Shown: positions 21,521 through 33,660, numbered from the stretch's first letter. The stretch: 64,000 nucleotides of DNA from Chenopodium formosanum (GCA_024500155.1 CM044868.1:36877665-36941664), one strand, 5' to 3'. Made by a program: numbers and translations. Notes: generated from the letters alone by a model not told the origin.

Positions 21521-22496
21521 GTGTTGTAAATATTTGTAAATGGAAAGCCTATCAATGAAAAGCTGCTTTTTGTTTCCAAATTATTTTATCAATCCCTATA
21601 CATACATACGGCTTATCTTATGTGCCGCCTGTTTGAATTACAAGCAGTACCCTTTCTTTGACTAACTTGAAAAAAAAATTGGAAGTTAACATCAAAGTAA
21701 TGTGAGGCCAATGGCTGGATAATAAGCTAAACATTAAAAGGTTTAGTGGCTATACAACCGTCTTCCAAAAAATTAGACATGAGGCCTATAAAATGCTTTT
21801 GTGATAGAAAATTAGCAGGCGGACAATCGCAAACTTCCTATTTTATGCAACTTGTAACATTGGTAGCATGATCACTCATCCGCACCCGTTGAACATGGGT
21901 AGGCGCAAAGGGCCGCCTAGAAAATACGAGACACCTGTAAAGGAAGAATCTCGGGCGGATCGATGCTAAATTAACACTAAAGTTCAATTAACTTGTAATA
22001 CTTGTTGTATGAACAGCTATTCGACCATAGCAGAAAGGTCTAGTGACCGCCTGCAATAAGAGCCGGATGCTCGAGTGGCCGACTGTGCGCTTTGCTTGGG
22101 GAAATCACCTTAGTGATTGATTGACTTGTAAATCAGTTATGCCCCCATCCGGCATCACCTATTTTCAAGCCAATCAACCAACTTATAAACCTAAGAGCAC
22201 AGCCGCCCAAGGGTAAAACCATCCAGTATACCATTCAAATTCAAACTTAAGAAAACAAAACACAAGTGTTAGAAACCAAACATAAACATTAAAACCCGAC
22301 CTATTGGGCGGATGATTCATCATAAAAGCTGACCCCTTGGCCAGCAAAATTAAAAATTCAAATTGTTAAACGATGAAAAGAAAGAGAAACTGTTGATTAA
22401 CCCGACTCCTCAGTCGATAAAGAAACAAGAGATGCTCGGGACGCAGGCCGAAAATGTATTTGAAAGGGCCATCCGGCCGTAGAAACAATATTTAAA
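21521..22496 (+). other. E2 spacer between pol and antisense ORF
   Basis: Non-coding in both directions as far as I can read. It has scattered GCCGCCTG / CGGCT words and short purine runs. No tandem array or gene is seen. Confidence 0.5.
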
Positions 22497-23950
22497 TTAA
22501 TCAGCTTCAGAAGAGGACTCGGCTTCATTTTCGTCCGCCACTTCTTCATTGGCTAGATGATTTCCATCGCCTTCCTTGGCCTCGTCCTCATGCTGGTCCC
22601 CCTCGCCGCCATCAGCTCCCTAGCCTGCCTGAGCATCCAGCTCCTCTGTAGCTTTCTCATAAGGATACTCCCAAATGGAGTAGTCGTCTTTGGGAAAGAG
22701 AGCCTTCCACGCCATCTTCATTCGAGTGACATAGTCGGCCTCGTTTTCCTCAACGAGCAGCCTTTTCTCCTCTTCCACCCTGACAGACCATTTGGAGGTG
22801 AGCTGCTTTTCTTGGTAGGCAAGCTAGTGTTGAAGTTTTTCATTTTGGCGCTTGAGACTATCCGTCTCTTTGCCAGCATCTTGGAGCTCTTCAACCTTCT
22901 CTTTAGCCGCCTTCAGCTCGGCCTTTAGCTAAATCACCCTCTTTTAGGCCGTCTCCAATCTTTCACACTTGCAAATTTGCAGTCGCCTATGAGTATAGGA
23001 TATCTTGAGTCAACAAATCAGTCTTATTTACATCAAACATGGCTTTATCAAGATTGGAACCGGCCCTTAAGTTGGAAGCCTTTACCTCTTTCTGCTTGTC
23101 GACGAATGGATTTTTAAGACCATTAACGCGCAGCATGGCCTGCATCCGGTAAAAAGAAAAAGAAGGTTAGTATACAGTCGGCAAAGGCAAGATTCAGAAA
23201 ATAACTTAAAAAATATATACCTCTGCCAAATTTGCAAGGATAGCATCAAAGTTCAGGGAGCCGACTCCTTTGATAGAGTCGCGCTGATCAGCAGAGACGG
23301 CGGCGAGCATGTCCTTGGCGATCCGCTTAACATCCGGCGCCTGGGGAGCATCTGTGTAATACCCTGAATTTTTAGAAAAATATTTTGGAAAGTTATTAAA
23401 TTATTTAATTTGGAGCCAAAATGAATTTTAAATTTTGGCGCCAAATACAAGTATTTAATCATTTGAATAATTAATTATTTTCGGATTTTAAAGTAATAAT
23501 ATAGGCTTAATTATCTTTTAAAGGTCGGTTTATATTTTATATTTTATACTAGCAATTTCAAGAGTTTGTAAAGATAATATCTCATATGATTTACAGCTAA
23601 CTTAGATTTATTATTATCTAAAATATTTATATTTGTTAATTACTTATTTAAGTATGATTTTCATTTATTTAAAAAAAATTAAAAAAAAAAAAGAAGAAGT
23701 TGGCCGTGTGTTTGAGATTTTTATCTTCAACCTTAATCCCTTAAATGATATAATCTCCTAATTTACCTTCCTATCTTATTTCTCTAACCAATTAACACCT
23801 ATCTTATTTTTTTTCTCCAATATCTTTCATTTTTTTCACATAAATTAACCTAGACTAAATGGCATTCAAGTTCATTTAACTAACCAAACTTATCTAGTTT
23901 TTACACTAATCCTATACCTTCTTGAACTCTATCTTTTCCACCCTTAAACA

Positions 23951-23960
23951 CTATAAATAG
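23951..23960 (+). promoter_or_regulatory. TATA box of the solo LTR
   Basis: CTATAAATAG followed by pyrimidine-rich CTTTACTCTACTCTCAATCT, a common plant promoter and leader pattern. Confidence 0.6.
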
Positions 23961-24245
23961 ACCCTCAACCCTTCACAAATTCCTCACACCAAAAATCAGA
24001 AAACTCTTTACTCTACTCTCAATCTCACGCCCTCCTCTATTCCCTTCTTGTTTGATTAAACACCGCAACCACAACCAAGTATTGCCACCACCCTAGCCGC
24101 CACCTTACTGTCGTCGGAAACAACTTGTCGTTGTTGTCCTTGCTTGACGCTATCTGCTGCCAGTAAGGTGCAATGCGCACCTTCCCTCCTTACCCCTTGC
24201 CAATACATATACATACTACTCTTCATATTCCCTTACTTATCATAA

Positions 24246-24337
<92 letters not shown>
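24246..24337. repeat. (TTA)n microsatellite
   Basis: About 30 uninterrupted trinucleotide repeats inside the solo LTR. Confidence 0.98.
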
Positions 24338-25175
24338 GTTTTCTAATACCCATTTATTATACTAACAATACTATTTTGAAACTAAGATTCTTATTTTGAT
24401 ACTAAAATAACTTGTTAACAATACTTGATCTTATAAAGGTTAATATTTAGGTAGTCCATGCACAAATAGGGTATTATTTATAGTTTTGTTTTAGTTTTAT
24501 TAACCATATATTAATTAAATTTGTTTTAATTGTGTAGGAGGAATCCCTCGATCGTGGTCAAGTTTAGTGATCGTACCTTTTTTGCTCTCGTGATCAAGGT
24601 ACATATAGGTGGCTAGGTCCTTGATACAATTTTGAATGCGTGTTTGGTAAATTTTTGTTTTAATGATTGTTTGAATAAATGTTACATATGAATATTTAAG
24701 TTAATGATTTTTATGACGAGTTAAAATATATGATTTTATGATTTAAATGTTTGATCTCTAAAAGTGTTAATTGATTTAATAAAAGTTGGTTTAATTATAA
24801 ATCATTTGATTGAGTTAATCTAAAATTTGCAGCTCATTATGAGCCTGAGTATTTGATATTTTAATTGTCCCTCTACCCGGGACTGGTTAAGTAATACCAT
24901 GAGCTTTGTATAATCTGGTCTTTCCTCGAGTATAATATAACTTGCTTGGGGGTGTGCACACTTAGGTGAGGAAAATTGGTTTGGAATTATATTTTAAAAT
25001 TGGAAGTTTATAAATTGAAAATCTATTGGTTTGGAAAGCTTTGATTGATGAACATTACTACCCTTGGAAGGTTTAATTTTAGAAAGTCTAATTTTGAAAG
25101 TCACTTGTGACAAGTTAAATGGTTATTTCGAAAACATGTTTGACTAATAAAAGTATTTACATGCCTTGCACTTAT

Positions 25176-26232
25176 TAAGGGTGAAAGTTCAGTTTTCGAT
25201 TTGGATTTTTGCCCAAACCGAAACCAAACCACTCTAATTCGGTTTCTATATTTTTGAAACCACACCGCACCACATTACTTCAGAAACCGAACCAAACCAA
25301 ACCATATTTATTTCGGTTCGGTTTCATAATAAGAAACCGAACCAAACCGAATTTTTTGGGCCTCATTTATTTAGGCCAATAGTCTGCAATTTTTTGGGCC
25401 TCATTCATCAACAAAGCAGTACTGCATTAGCATAATATCATTAACAAGTTCTAAAAATTCTAATTCAACAAGTTTCAACTTTACAAAATCAAGTCAAACC
25501 AATCCATACACATAATTAAGCAATTTTTAACAACAAAGTAACAAAATCAAACCAACCAATCTATACAAACAAGTTTTAACAACAGAATTGAACAAGTTTT
25601 TAATAAAAAAAACGTAGAACAGCAAGAGCAGTCATACACCAAACCCCTATACAACAACCCTGCACAACGGCCCTTACCTCAAATTTGGGTTTCAATGTCT
25701 AATTCGACCATGAAAACACTAGATCTAGTGTTTTCATGGTCGAATTTGACATGAAAACCCTTTAGTTGATGCCCTTGATGGAGTTCAAAAATCTTCAAAA
25801 GATTCGTCGATGGTGATGCAAATGGAAGGTTGAGAAGTGAGAAGAGAAAAGGAGATAGAGTGAAGGGGGAGAACTGAGAACTGAGAACTTGAGAAGAGGA
25901 AAGGAGAGTGAGTGAGAAGACAAAGAAGATCAGAAGAGGAGAAAGAAGGGTGAAGCGTGGAGCCGCGGAGAAGAGAGAAGAGGAAATGAGAGAATTAGGG
26001 CTTTTTTTCATTTATATACTTAGGGTAAATATGTTGGGCTAGGGTTATTTTTTAGGTTTGGGCCTATATTTCAGTTTGGTTCGGTATTTTCGGTTTTTCA
26101 CTTTCTCAAACCGAAACCAAACCGAAAACCGAATTATTATTTTTTTCAAAACCGAAATCAAACCACTTTGAAAAAACACCGAACCATATTTGTTATTCGG
26201 TTTGGTTTTAAACCGAATTTGTTTCACCCCTA
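25176..26232. mobile_element. Non-autonomous hAT element inside the solo LTR
   Basis: 1057 bp flanked by a perfect 8-bp duplication gcacttat (25168-25175, 26233-26240). Ends are TAAGGGTGAAAG and (complement) TAGGGGTGAAAC, hAT-like TIRs. Subterminal regions hold many AAACCGAACCAAACC / GGTTCGGTTT words in both orientations, the usual transposase-binding clusters. There is a 15-20-bp inverted pair ACACTAGATCTAGTGT at about 25708-25723. The minus-strand frame at 25679-26011 is low-complexity and is not a transposase. Confidence 0.92.
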
Positions 26233-28797
26233 GCACTTATACGTACTTAGCATTTTTGCTAATCCGTTTTCTTTTTTTTGTTTTGGTTTGCCCTGTTTAT
26301 CATTTTTGGTAAGCAGTCTTGATTTCAGGTGTGGAGTTGTTCATGCGCATACTAGGGTCGGGATTGGGATCACATAGTTAGGAGTTAATTTTATTTATGT
26401 GTGGGGTTTTTATTGGATTATTTTGAAACAGCTATTATGGTTACTAATTTTATTATTAATAAAAGTTAGTTATTTTTCCGCTGCAATTTGAGTAATTAGT
26501 TAAGCCTTACGTTTTCACGTGGCGGTAATACGCCCAAGTCTATCTCTATAGTATTTGTATACGTATAAATATAGTATTTACGTAGAAGGAGATTTGGGGG
26601 TGTTACAATCTGCACAATCAATACTTGGTGAGAGACCGGCATAGATCCGGCCAAAAGATCGATTGGTTTCAGAGTGGGTTGGCGAATGACTGTAAGTCTT
26701 AACCCTACAAGGGTAAGGCAAGGGATCAAAGGCGGAGGTACCTGGGATGATGACCAGATCCTGAGCATTCTTGTCCCTCGGCCTGCTTGTATGGCCGCTT
26801 GGAGAGTCGATTGCCCCAATTAGAGGTTTGTCCTTAGTCGATTTGGACTCCTCCGCCTCCTTAAAGGCAGCCATTACAACCGACGACTTGCCGCCTGTAG
26901 AGGGGTGGGACTCAGATTGGTTGGCCGACGGTTTATGAGCAACTGTCTTCCTTCTTTTAGACGGAGTCTGGCCCTCATTCGGAGCCAACTGCTTTGGGAG
27001 CCTCACCCCAAGTGTTGGCAGTACAGGCGGCTTCATCGATCCTTCCTGAAAAAGAATCAACTTTGAATTAAGAAGTTTGAAAAAAGGCCAATGATAAGAG
27101 GACGAATGTAGAAAAGCGTACATGCTCAAGCTGTTCTTTCTTGAATACTTTGTTTTTGTGCTTCATTATTTGGCGGTAAGTAAAGGCGTCGCCTCCTGGT
27201 TTTTTACTCGGATCAAGCTGAGACATGGCTTCTTCTGCAAAAGGCCGAATGAAATATTAAAAAAAATGAAAAAATGATGAAATGATGGCCATGCAAAGAC
27301 TCAGGCGGCTGCCCACCTCTTCCTTTCTCACTGTTAAGACCAAAGGCGACCAAATAGAAAGGATTAGTTAGCCAATTAAACTCTTGGATATAGCTTTCAG
27401 GGGTAATCTCTTTCTCGGTTCCCCCCTTAACCATTTTCACATCAACTTTAAAAAGACCAGGCGTCAAAATTTGGTCCCAGCCTTCATCAGGCACAGGCGG
27501 GAGAATAGCTTTTTGACCTAAGAGATAGGGATTTTTGTTCCAAGAATTATACTTCCGGTTCCGGATGGTTTCAGGGGAAGAAATAATGTAAAATTTGTTT
27601 CTCCAATCCTTCCATTTGTTTTCTTTCCCCAAATTCATCATGTAACCTTTGTTACATGACAAGGTAAACCACCTAGGGCCGGCTGATGCGGGAGCTTTAA
27701 TTAGGTAATGCATATGGGTGAAGGCCTCAAAGCTAGGCTCAACGTCCTGCATCCTACAGGCGGCTACAAATCCTAGAATATTAACCCAAGAATTGGGTTC
27801 TAGTTGCCACATCCCCGAGAGGTACCCGTCAAGGATCTTTTCAATTGTCAGATCCAACAAAAATCTAAGGTCCGCCTGTATCGTGGCCGCATGGCACCCA
27901 AAGCACCTATCTCCATATCTCTGGTCAAGTGGCCAAACGACTGAATCGTCAAGGGCCGGAACATTTAACTGATAGCCGGCACCCATGACATAGGTGTCAC
28001 GAAAATCACCTAAGTTTTTCCGCATGGTTCTTTGGGTAGACGCGGATATGTGGGTGAAGTAAAGAGTAAATTTTTCTTGAAGAGAGGAAGAAGTTTCTTC
28101 CTGGCCTCGCTCGATAGAGGCGACCTCTTCCTCAGAGCCTTCCTCAACATTCACAGGTGGCTCCTCCTCACTCCTGAGGCCACTTGAGCTAGCATCCGAC
28201 TGAGACGAACCCTCTCCAGAGCCGGATGCCTCTTCGCTTGAAGCATTTTCTGGTTCACTCAGAATCGAGTCAGTCGACGTCATTAGGACACTAGATGGGT
28301 AATAAGATACCTCGCTTCTAGGCACCCTGATAGGACTCTCGTCCTCTTCATCACTAGGCGGTCGGGCTGTCCTTTTTGTTCTAGCCATAGTGTCCTGCAC
28401 AGACACGGACGGATTCGTTGGTGAGAGCAGTTCGGGACAGGCGGCACCCCTAGTTCTAGATTCAGCCATCCCAGGTGACCGTCTGACAGCTACCCTAGGT
28501 CGTGCCGTGTGTGTTTGTGATACTGAAAAAAGAGAGAGAAAAGAGAGAGAAAAGAGCAGGCAATTACCTAAAAGAGGTAGTGCTGAAGCTGAATAAGCCA
28601 ACTGGGTCAGGCGTCAAATAGCAAGCAGCAGACAGAAGTTCATTTTCAAGGAAAAGTCAAAGATTCTCTCAAGTCTTTTTTTGTAAATGAGCGAAAATGT
28701 GAGGGGCAAAGTTTCTATTTATATAGGGGTAACTCCAGGGGCATCCTGGTAAATCCCCCAAAAAGTGAACAACAATTCCTGTTCCACCGCTATGTGA

Positions 28798-28811
28798 GTG
28801 ACACGTGTCAC
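28798..28811. promoter_or_regulatory. Perfect G-box palindrome near the E2 polypurine tract
   Basis: GTGACACGTGTCAC, a 14-bp perfect palindrome with a CACGTG core, followed by GCCACATGGCTTGCCACGTC. It lies just before the 3' LTR, whose own U3 has more ACGT cores. Such sites are bound by plant bZIP/bHLH factors; binding here is inferred. Confidence 0.6.
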
Positions 28812-28841
28812 AGATGCCACATGGCTTGCCACGTCACATCT

Positions 28842-28853
28842 GTGAGGGGCAAA
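28842..28853 (+). other. Polypurine tract of E2
   Basis: GTGAGGGGCAAA immediately before the 3' LTR. Confidence 0.8.
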
Positions 28854-29358
28854 TGTTTTGGGTAAAATTACCCCGCCACGTGGTCCAATGAGAGTAGGAC
28901 AAGTGTCCACCCTATATTGGCTAATATTGGGCCACGTACGAAATGACACGTGAAACCCACTGTCATCAAAAGGAATGACGGCCTTCAAAGGCCCAATTTC
29001 CAAAAAGCCGCCAAAAGTGCTAGCAGCCCACCAAATCTAGGTCAAATGACCTACGTAAGGGCACACTTATCCAGAATGACCCTATAAATAGGGAGATTTC
29101 CCCCCATTTGTGGGACAGATTGAATTTATTACAATATCACTGACATTCTCTTATATAAGAAAAATCTCCTGATCTCGGAATCCGAGAAGATCTGACCTTT
29201 ATCTTTTTTCGCCCTTTTTACTCACTCCAACAAGTTCTAACTTGATCGTCGGAGACAGAGCTCCAACCACCCGGAGCCTCCGTTGTTTTGTAGGTACAGG
29301 CGCTCCTCAACCAGACTTCGAGTTGTAACTCTCCCGAGGGACAAAAACACCCAAAACA
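28854..29358 (+). repeat. E2 3' LTR
   Basis: 505 bp, intact TGTTTTGGGT...ACCCAAAACA ends, followed by TSD ccata. It has the same G-box words and TATA box as the 5' LTR, with about 25-30 differences by hand count. Confidence 0.93.
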
Positions 29359-30036
29359 CCATATACTAATACAATTTATCAATCAAAAATCAAAACCCAA
29401 AACAAATAATAACATAAACAATAATTAAAGCAAGGAGGAGAGGAAAATAACCGTCGAGGTGGCTGGCTGGCCGCGGGTCGCCGGCGGTGGCCAACGTTGA
29501 CTATGGTACGGCTCCCTTAGGTGATGTGGCAGCAAGGTGGTGCGTGAAGGGCTATGCGTTCACGTAAGAAAGAAGAACAAAAGAAAAGTTTAGAGGAGAA
29601 AAGAAAAAAAAAAGAAAAAGAAAAAAGAAAATATACTTACCCTAATATGATTCTTTACCTTTTTTGTGTGAGAAATTTTGGAGTTTTTGGGAGGTATTTA
29701 TAAAGTAGAGAATAGGGTTTAAGTTTGGGCTCAATATATAAATGGGCTTAATTTATGAAATATTTGACCCACAAGGTTTCAAATAAAAACTTAGGCTTAG
29801 TTAAATGAAAGGGGTAGGTCCAATAAGAGTATGTAGAAAGAGTTTACATACGATTATTTAAATAAGCCGAAATAATTAATAAACGTTTTGCCCAAAATAT
29901 ATTTCATTCTTGTAAAACCTTATAACAAAAATACTTTAGTCTTTAAATATATTTAATTAAAATAGTTCAGCCTTTAAACATATATATTTTTTAATAAATT
30001 AAATAATTTATAAAATACAAAATATGGAATATTACA

Positions 30037-31240
30037 AACCATCTAAAAATATACTAAAGTAACAACCGCTGATGTCAGCTTTCCTCCAAAACTATACATG
30101 TGTTAACTTATTATGAAAAAATTTCCGCCTAAAAGTTTATTGCATGTTACATGAAAAAATTATAACGTGATAATTTATATAAATAGTACATAATTAAATA
30201 AGTAATTTAAATTAACAACACTAAACTACTATGTCCTATAAAGTTGGGATATGAAGGATATAGTTGTATGTTTTTTTACTTATCTATTTCTAATGCATCA
30301 TTTATATTGTCCATGTTATACTTAGGTCCTGTTTGATTCAACTTAATTTTACTGAACTGAACTTATTTTTACTGAACTGAACTTATTTTACTAAAATAAA
30401 ATTATTTTTACTCAATATTATTTTTTTAAAAGTGAAGAGAACAGGGCATTAGTGTACTTATTTCAATTAACTAATACTCCTATTTCCATTTTATAATATT
30501 TGACCGTGATAAAATGAGGCAATCTATTTCTCGGTTTTTTTTAAGTGTCGGTAAATGCAATTGTATCTTCATAATATTGTCTTATAATTTTTTTTTTCTT
30601 TGATTTTTTGATTCCCTGGTAGATGCAATAAAAGCCCGTCAAGAAAATTTGTTGGAAATATGTAACTTGGAAGGTTTTTTTTTTATTTATTACAAAGCAA
30701 TTATTTATTTTCTATTTGTCAACATTTTATTGGAATTTAATTACTACCTCTATATATTATAATTGCATCAAAGAGTGATTAGTTTTAGCGAGACATAAAA
30801 TATTCCTTTGCTGTAAATAATAAGAAACGAGATAGTACCTATGTTCTTCAGTTTATCACAATATGTTTTTTGGTGCTAAAATTGTTGAAAGTTGATAAAT
30901 TGCATATTAATTCTTCCATTTTCTAATGAAGTTCATCTCATTAATCATTATTATTGCATAGATTATGATGTGCCAATCTTTCAAAGTTTTTGGCTAAGTA
31001 GTTAGGGTTAAATTGATTCTAATTTCATTTGGAAAGTTTTAGGTTTGTTCCTCTCATAAGTCTCATTAATCATTATTATTGCATATAAAGAATGATGACA
31101 AATAAGACAGATTGCCCAAGTAAAAAAGAACAATATAAAATGGATAGTATCAACTACTTGGGACAATCAATTTTAATTCAATAAAACAAACAAAATTAAC
31201 AAATTTTATTTATTTAAAATGTGCATCGCACGGGAGATAA
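30037..31240. other. AT-rich non-coding sequence with a Helitron-like end
   Basis: No gene. It holds a small MITE (30325-30448) and a duplicated phrase TCATTAATCATTATTATTGC (30940 and 31064). The right end (31213-31241) reads TGTGCATCGCACGGGAGATA then AGCTAGT, a short hairpin followed by CTAGT as at the 3' end of many plant Helitrons. No Rep/helicase gene and no 5' TC end were located. Confidence 0.35.
30325..30448. mobile_element. Small Tourist-like MITE
   Basis: 124 bp between TTA duplications (30322-30324, 30449-30451). Ends are GGTCCTGTTTGATTC and (complement) TGCCCTGTTCTCTTC. Interior repeats ACTGAACTGAACTTATTTTTA twice in part. PIF/Harbinger-type is likely from the TTA target. Confidence 0.6.
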
Positions 31241-33505
31241 GCTAGTATACTATACTAAAACAGGGTACACTAGCTCAAAAGCTGACACGTGTCCATGTTT
31301 TAGTTTGTTTTTTATTTGGTAAAATGTATAATTGACAAGGATCCTATTATTAAAGATACTCCTGAAGATGTCTTCGATAAGTGCAATTAATAGATAACTA
31401 TTATGGAGATAATAAGTTCGTTCTTTTGGGTCATCATTATCTGTTGCTAGACTATGATCAATGATCTTTTGCCTAGTCAAATAGTCCAAAGCCCACTAGA
31501 ATGGATCCTATGAGGTCACACACAAGGGTATTGGGTTAAGCAAGTTAGAGATGAATTGGATTGGGCTAGCATAGTTAGATCAGAGTTAGGTTTTGGGCTT
31601 TGTCATGGAATCTTATTTAGAGATGAGACCTATAAATAAAGTCTATGACTAGGTATAGGGAATATTTCAAGCATTACCCTAAACTTGAACCCCACTGTGA
31701 TCATACACTAAAGTATGGTGGCGTCAAAGGGAAGAAAATAAGAGCAAAAGAGTCGCCAACAAGTTTAAGGAACTTGTAAACCGTTCACAGGGTGAAGGTT
31801 ACACCCCTTAACGATCCAGTAGATCGTCAACTTCGATAGGTCTAGAACAATGATTGGTGTTCGGGGATAAGGGTACAAATCCAATCTAAAAGAGAAAAGA
31901 ATTCGCCTTATAAAATAGGCCTCTACTTTATTCTACTTGTATTCATGTGTGCTTTCTGACTAACATGCAATCAATAGGTTAACCCTAAACCTGTTTAATC
32001 TATGTTGGTTGAACATTAATGCACAAATAAACCTATTATTGGCGATCACTTGAATTATAATCATATTACCCCAAAAAGGATTATTAATTATCTTATTAAG
32101 CGTGATTACAAGTACAAATTCCCTTTAAACATGCATAAAAGGTGTGATCAAGCAACAACAATAAACAATATCAAGCAACATAATAATCATAATCGAAATA
32201 ACAATCATAATTAAAATAATCATGTTAAAGCATAATATTATTAGCAAGATCATAGGCATGATACTAACAAGATTAATAACAAACCCTAGCATGTCACTAA
32301 ATGTAGGGAATATTTCAAGCATTACCCCAAACTTGAACCCCACTGTGATCATACACTAAAGTACGGTGGCGTCCAAAGGGAAAGAAGATAGAGCAAAGGA
32401 GTCGCCAACAAGTTTTAGGAACTTGTAAACCGTTCACAGGGTGAAGGTTACACCCCTTAACGATCCTGGAAATCGTCAACTCCACTAGGTCTTGAACCAT
32501 GAATGGTAGTTCGGGGATGAAGGTACAAATCCTACCTAAAAGAGATTGAACCTGCCCTAATAATAGGCCTCTACTTTATTCTGATCGTATTCATGTGCGC
32601 TTTCTGACTAACATGCAATCAATAGGTTTAACCCTAAACCTGTTTACCTATGTTGGTTAAATATTAATGCACAAATAAAATTATTATTGGCGATCATTTG
32701 AATTATAATCAAATTAACCCTAAATAAGATTATTAATTATCTTATTAATCGTGATTACAAGTACTAATTCCCTTTAAAAATGCATAAAAGGTGTGACCAA
32801 ACAATAACAATAAATATCAAGCAACATAATAATAAGTACAATAATAATAATAATCATAATTATCATAATTATCATAATTAAAATAATCATGTTAAAGCAT
32901 AATAATAGCAAGATCCTAGCTTAGGCATGATACTAACAAGATTAATAACAAACCCTAGCATGTCACTAAACATTAAAATCAAAGCTTTAACCCTAACATG
33001 ATACTAACATGAATATTAGGAAGAAAATAGGAAGCATCGCAGGAATCATAATTGACATTATAACCTTTTCCCTAAACATAATACTAGGAATCATTGTTGT
33101 CATTCAAAACATCAAGCATCCTAACATGATACTAGGAATCATAATAACAACCTAGACATGATTTCTATATCATAATATCAATAAAATCAATTAAAGCACT
33201 TACTTTGATGCCTCGTATCTCTTTCTAATAACAAAATACACGCGTTAGTAACTTCAAGGAAAATAATAAAACAAACAATTAAATTTAATAATTGAAAGAG
33301 AGATTTAGGACCAAACCCTCAGAAATATCAAACCTTTCACGTCTAGGGTGAAGGCAACTTCGAATAATGCTAGGTGTATCTAGGTCTTGTGAATGCGGAA
33401 TTTTTTAAAAAGAAGGTAGGTTTAGAAAAGAGAGAGAATAAATTTTAAGCTTAGAGAGAATAAGAATTGATGATTGTAGATGATTCAAAACGGAGTTTTT
33501 AGGAG

Positions 33506-33516
33506 GCTATTTATAG
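33506..33516 (-). promoter_or_regulatory. TATA box of N 3' LTR
   Basis: Minus-strand CTATAAATAGC about 40 bp downstream of the palindrome block. The 5' LTR has the same at about 41679-41689. Confidence 0.65.
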
Positions 33517-33554
33517 AGAAAATCAGCCAAAAAGATAGAAAATAGAACCAGAGT

Positions 33555-33660
33555 TCTGACGCGAAAAAACAGAGTTAGCGCCAGACGCTGACATTAACGC
33601 CAGACGCTAATGCAAGCGCCAGGCGCTAATGCTGGCATTAGGCGCTAACCAAGGTTTTGA
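33555..33660. repeat. N palindrome block in 3' LTR U3
   Basis: AGCGCC-A-GGCGCT at 33615-33627 is a perfect inverted pair with one central base. Neighbours are AGCGCCAGACGCT, ACGCCAGACGCTAA and GGCATTAGGCGCTAACC. The words alternate orientation every 10-16 bp. Confidence 0.85.

Larger units (their letters stand above)
23355..26607 (+). mobile_element. Solo LTR (TGTAATACCC type) inside E2 antisense ORF
   Basis: Ends TGTAATACCC and GGGTGTTACA, flanked by the duplication atctg (23350-23354, 26608-26612). It has a TATA box at 23951. Length is about 2.2 kb once the nested hAT element is removed. No internal genes or second LTR, so it is a solo LTR left by LTR-LTR recombination. It sits in exon 3 of the antisense ORF, and the reading frames on its two sides are in register. 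Confidence 0.9.
22497..28601 (-). pseudogene. E2 antisense ORF (Transposase_28-like), four exons, broken
   Basis: Read opposite to pol. Exons by eye: 28601 (or an ATG at 28388) to 27317, 27234-27122, 27045-23221 (split by a solo LTR) and 23139-22497. Exon 1 has an acidic, serine-rich stretch then LEPNSWVNILGFVAACRMQD, HMHYLIKAP, GPRWFTLSCNKGYMM and WKDWRNKFYIIS, matching the putative gypsy-type transposon family (Transposase_28). Exon 2 has PSKKPGGDAFTYRQIMKHKN; exon 3 is basic and serine-rich with PSKRRKTVAHKPSA. Exon 4 is a probable coiled coil (AELKAAKEKVEELQDAGKE) and ends in an acidic tail. Introns 1-3 have GT...AG borders in phase. Exon 4 has in-frame stops. Its role for the element is unknown. 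The first 70 codons could be 5' UTR or intron, since a TTTTTTCAG lies inside them. Confidence 0.85.
15199..29358 (+). mobile_element. E2: complete Tat-type Ty3/gypsy element with antisense ORF
   Basis: The LTRs are 15199-15705 and 28854-29358, with TGTTTTGGGT/ACCCAAAACA ends. A 5-bp duplication ccata flanks it (15194-15198 and 29359-29363). Order: 5' LTR, primer site, gag, protease, RT, RNase H, second RNase H, integrase (all +), then a four-exon antisense ORF (-), polypurine tract and 3' LTR. Dual RNase H plus an antisense ORF is the Tat pattern. My hand comparison of the LTRs shows roughly 5% difference, and the coding parts hold many stops, so it is not recent. A solo LTR and a hAT element are nested at 23355-26607. 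Confidence 0.95.
11985..30036 (-). mobile_element. TGTAATA-type LTR, minus strand, split by E2
   Basis: Ends are TGTAATACC at 11985 and GGAATATTACA closing at 30036, so TGTAATA/TATTACA terminal repeats. A minus-strand TATA box (CTTTATAAATACC) lies at 29692-29704. Once E2 is set aside, two flanks of about 3.2 and 0.7 kb remain, including three MITEs. The minus-strand text near 12810-12830 (GGAATGTATACACCTTGAG, GTGTGAACACATGG) resembles the solo LTR at 23355, near 24950. No flanking duplication was found, so one intact LTR is an inference. Only 11985-15198 and 29359-30036 belong to it. Confidence 0.45.

Noticed and set aside
22557..22928. 123-codon + strand open frame, hydrophobic
   Set aside because: Antisense of the coiled-coil exon 4 of the E2 antisense ORF.
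25679..26011. 110-codon minus open frame in the hAT element
   Set aside because: L/S/F-rich low-complexity peptide without hAT transposase or BED motifs.
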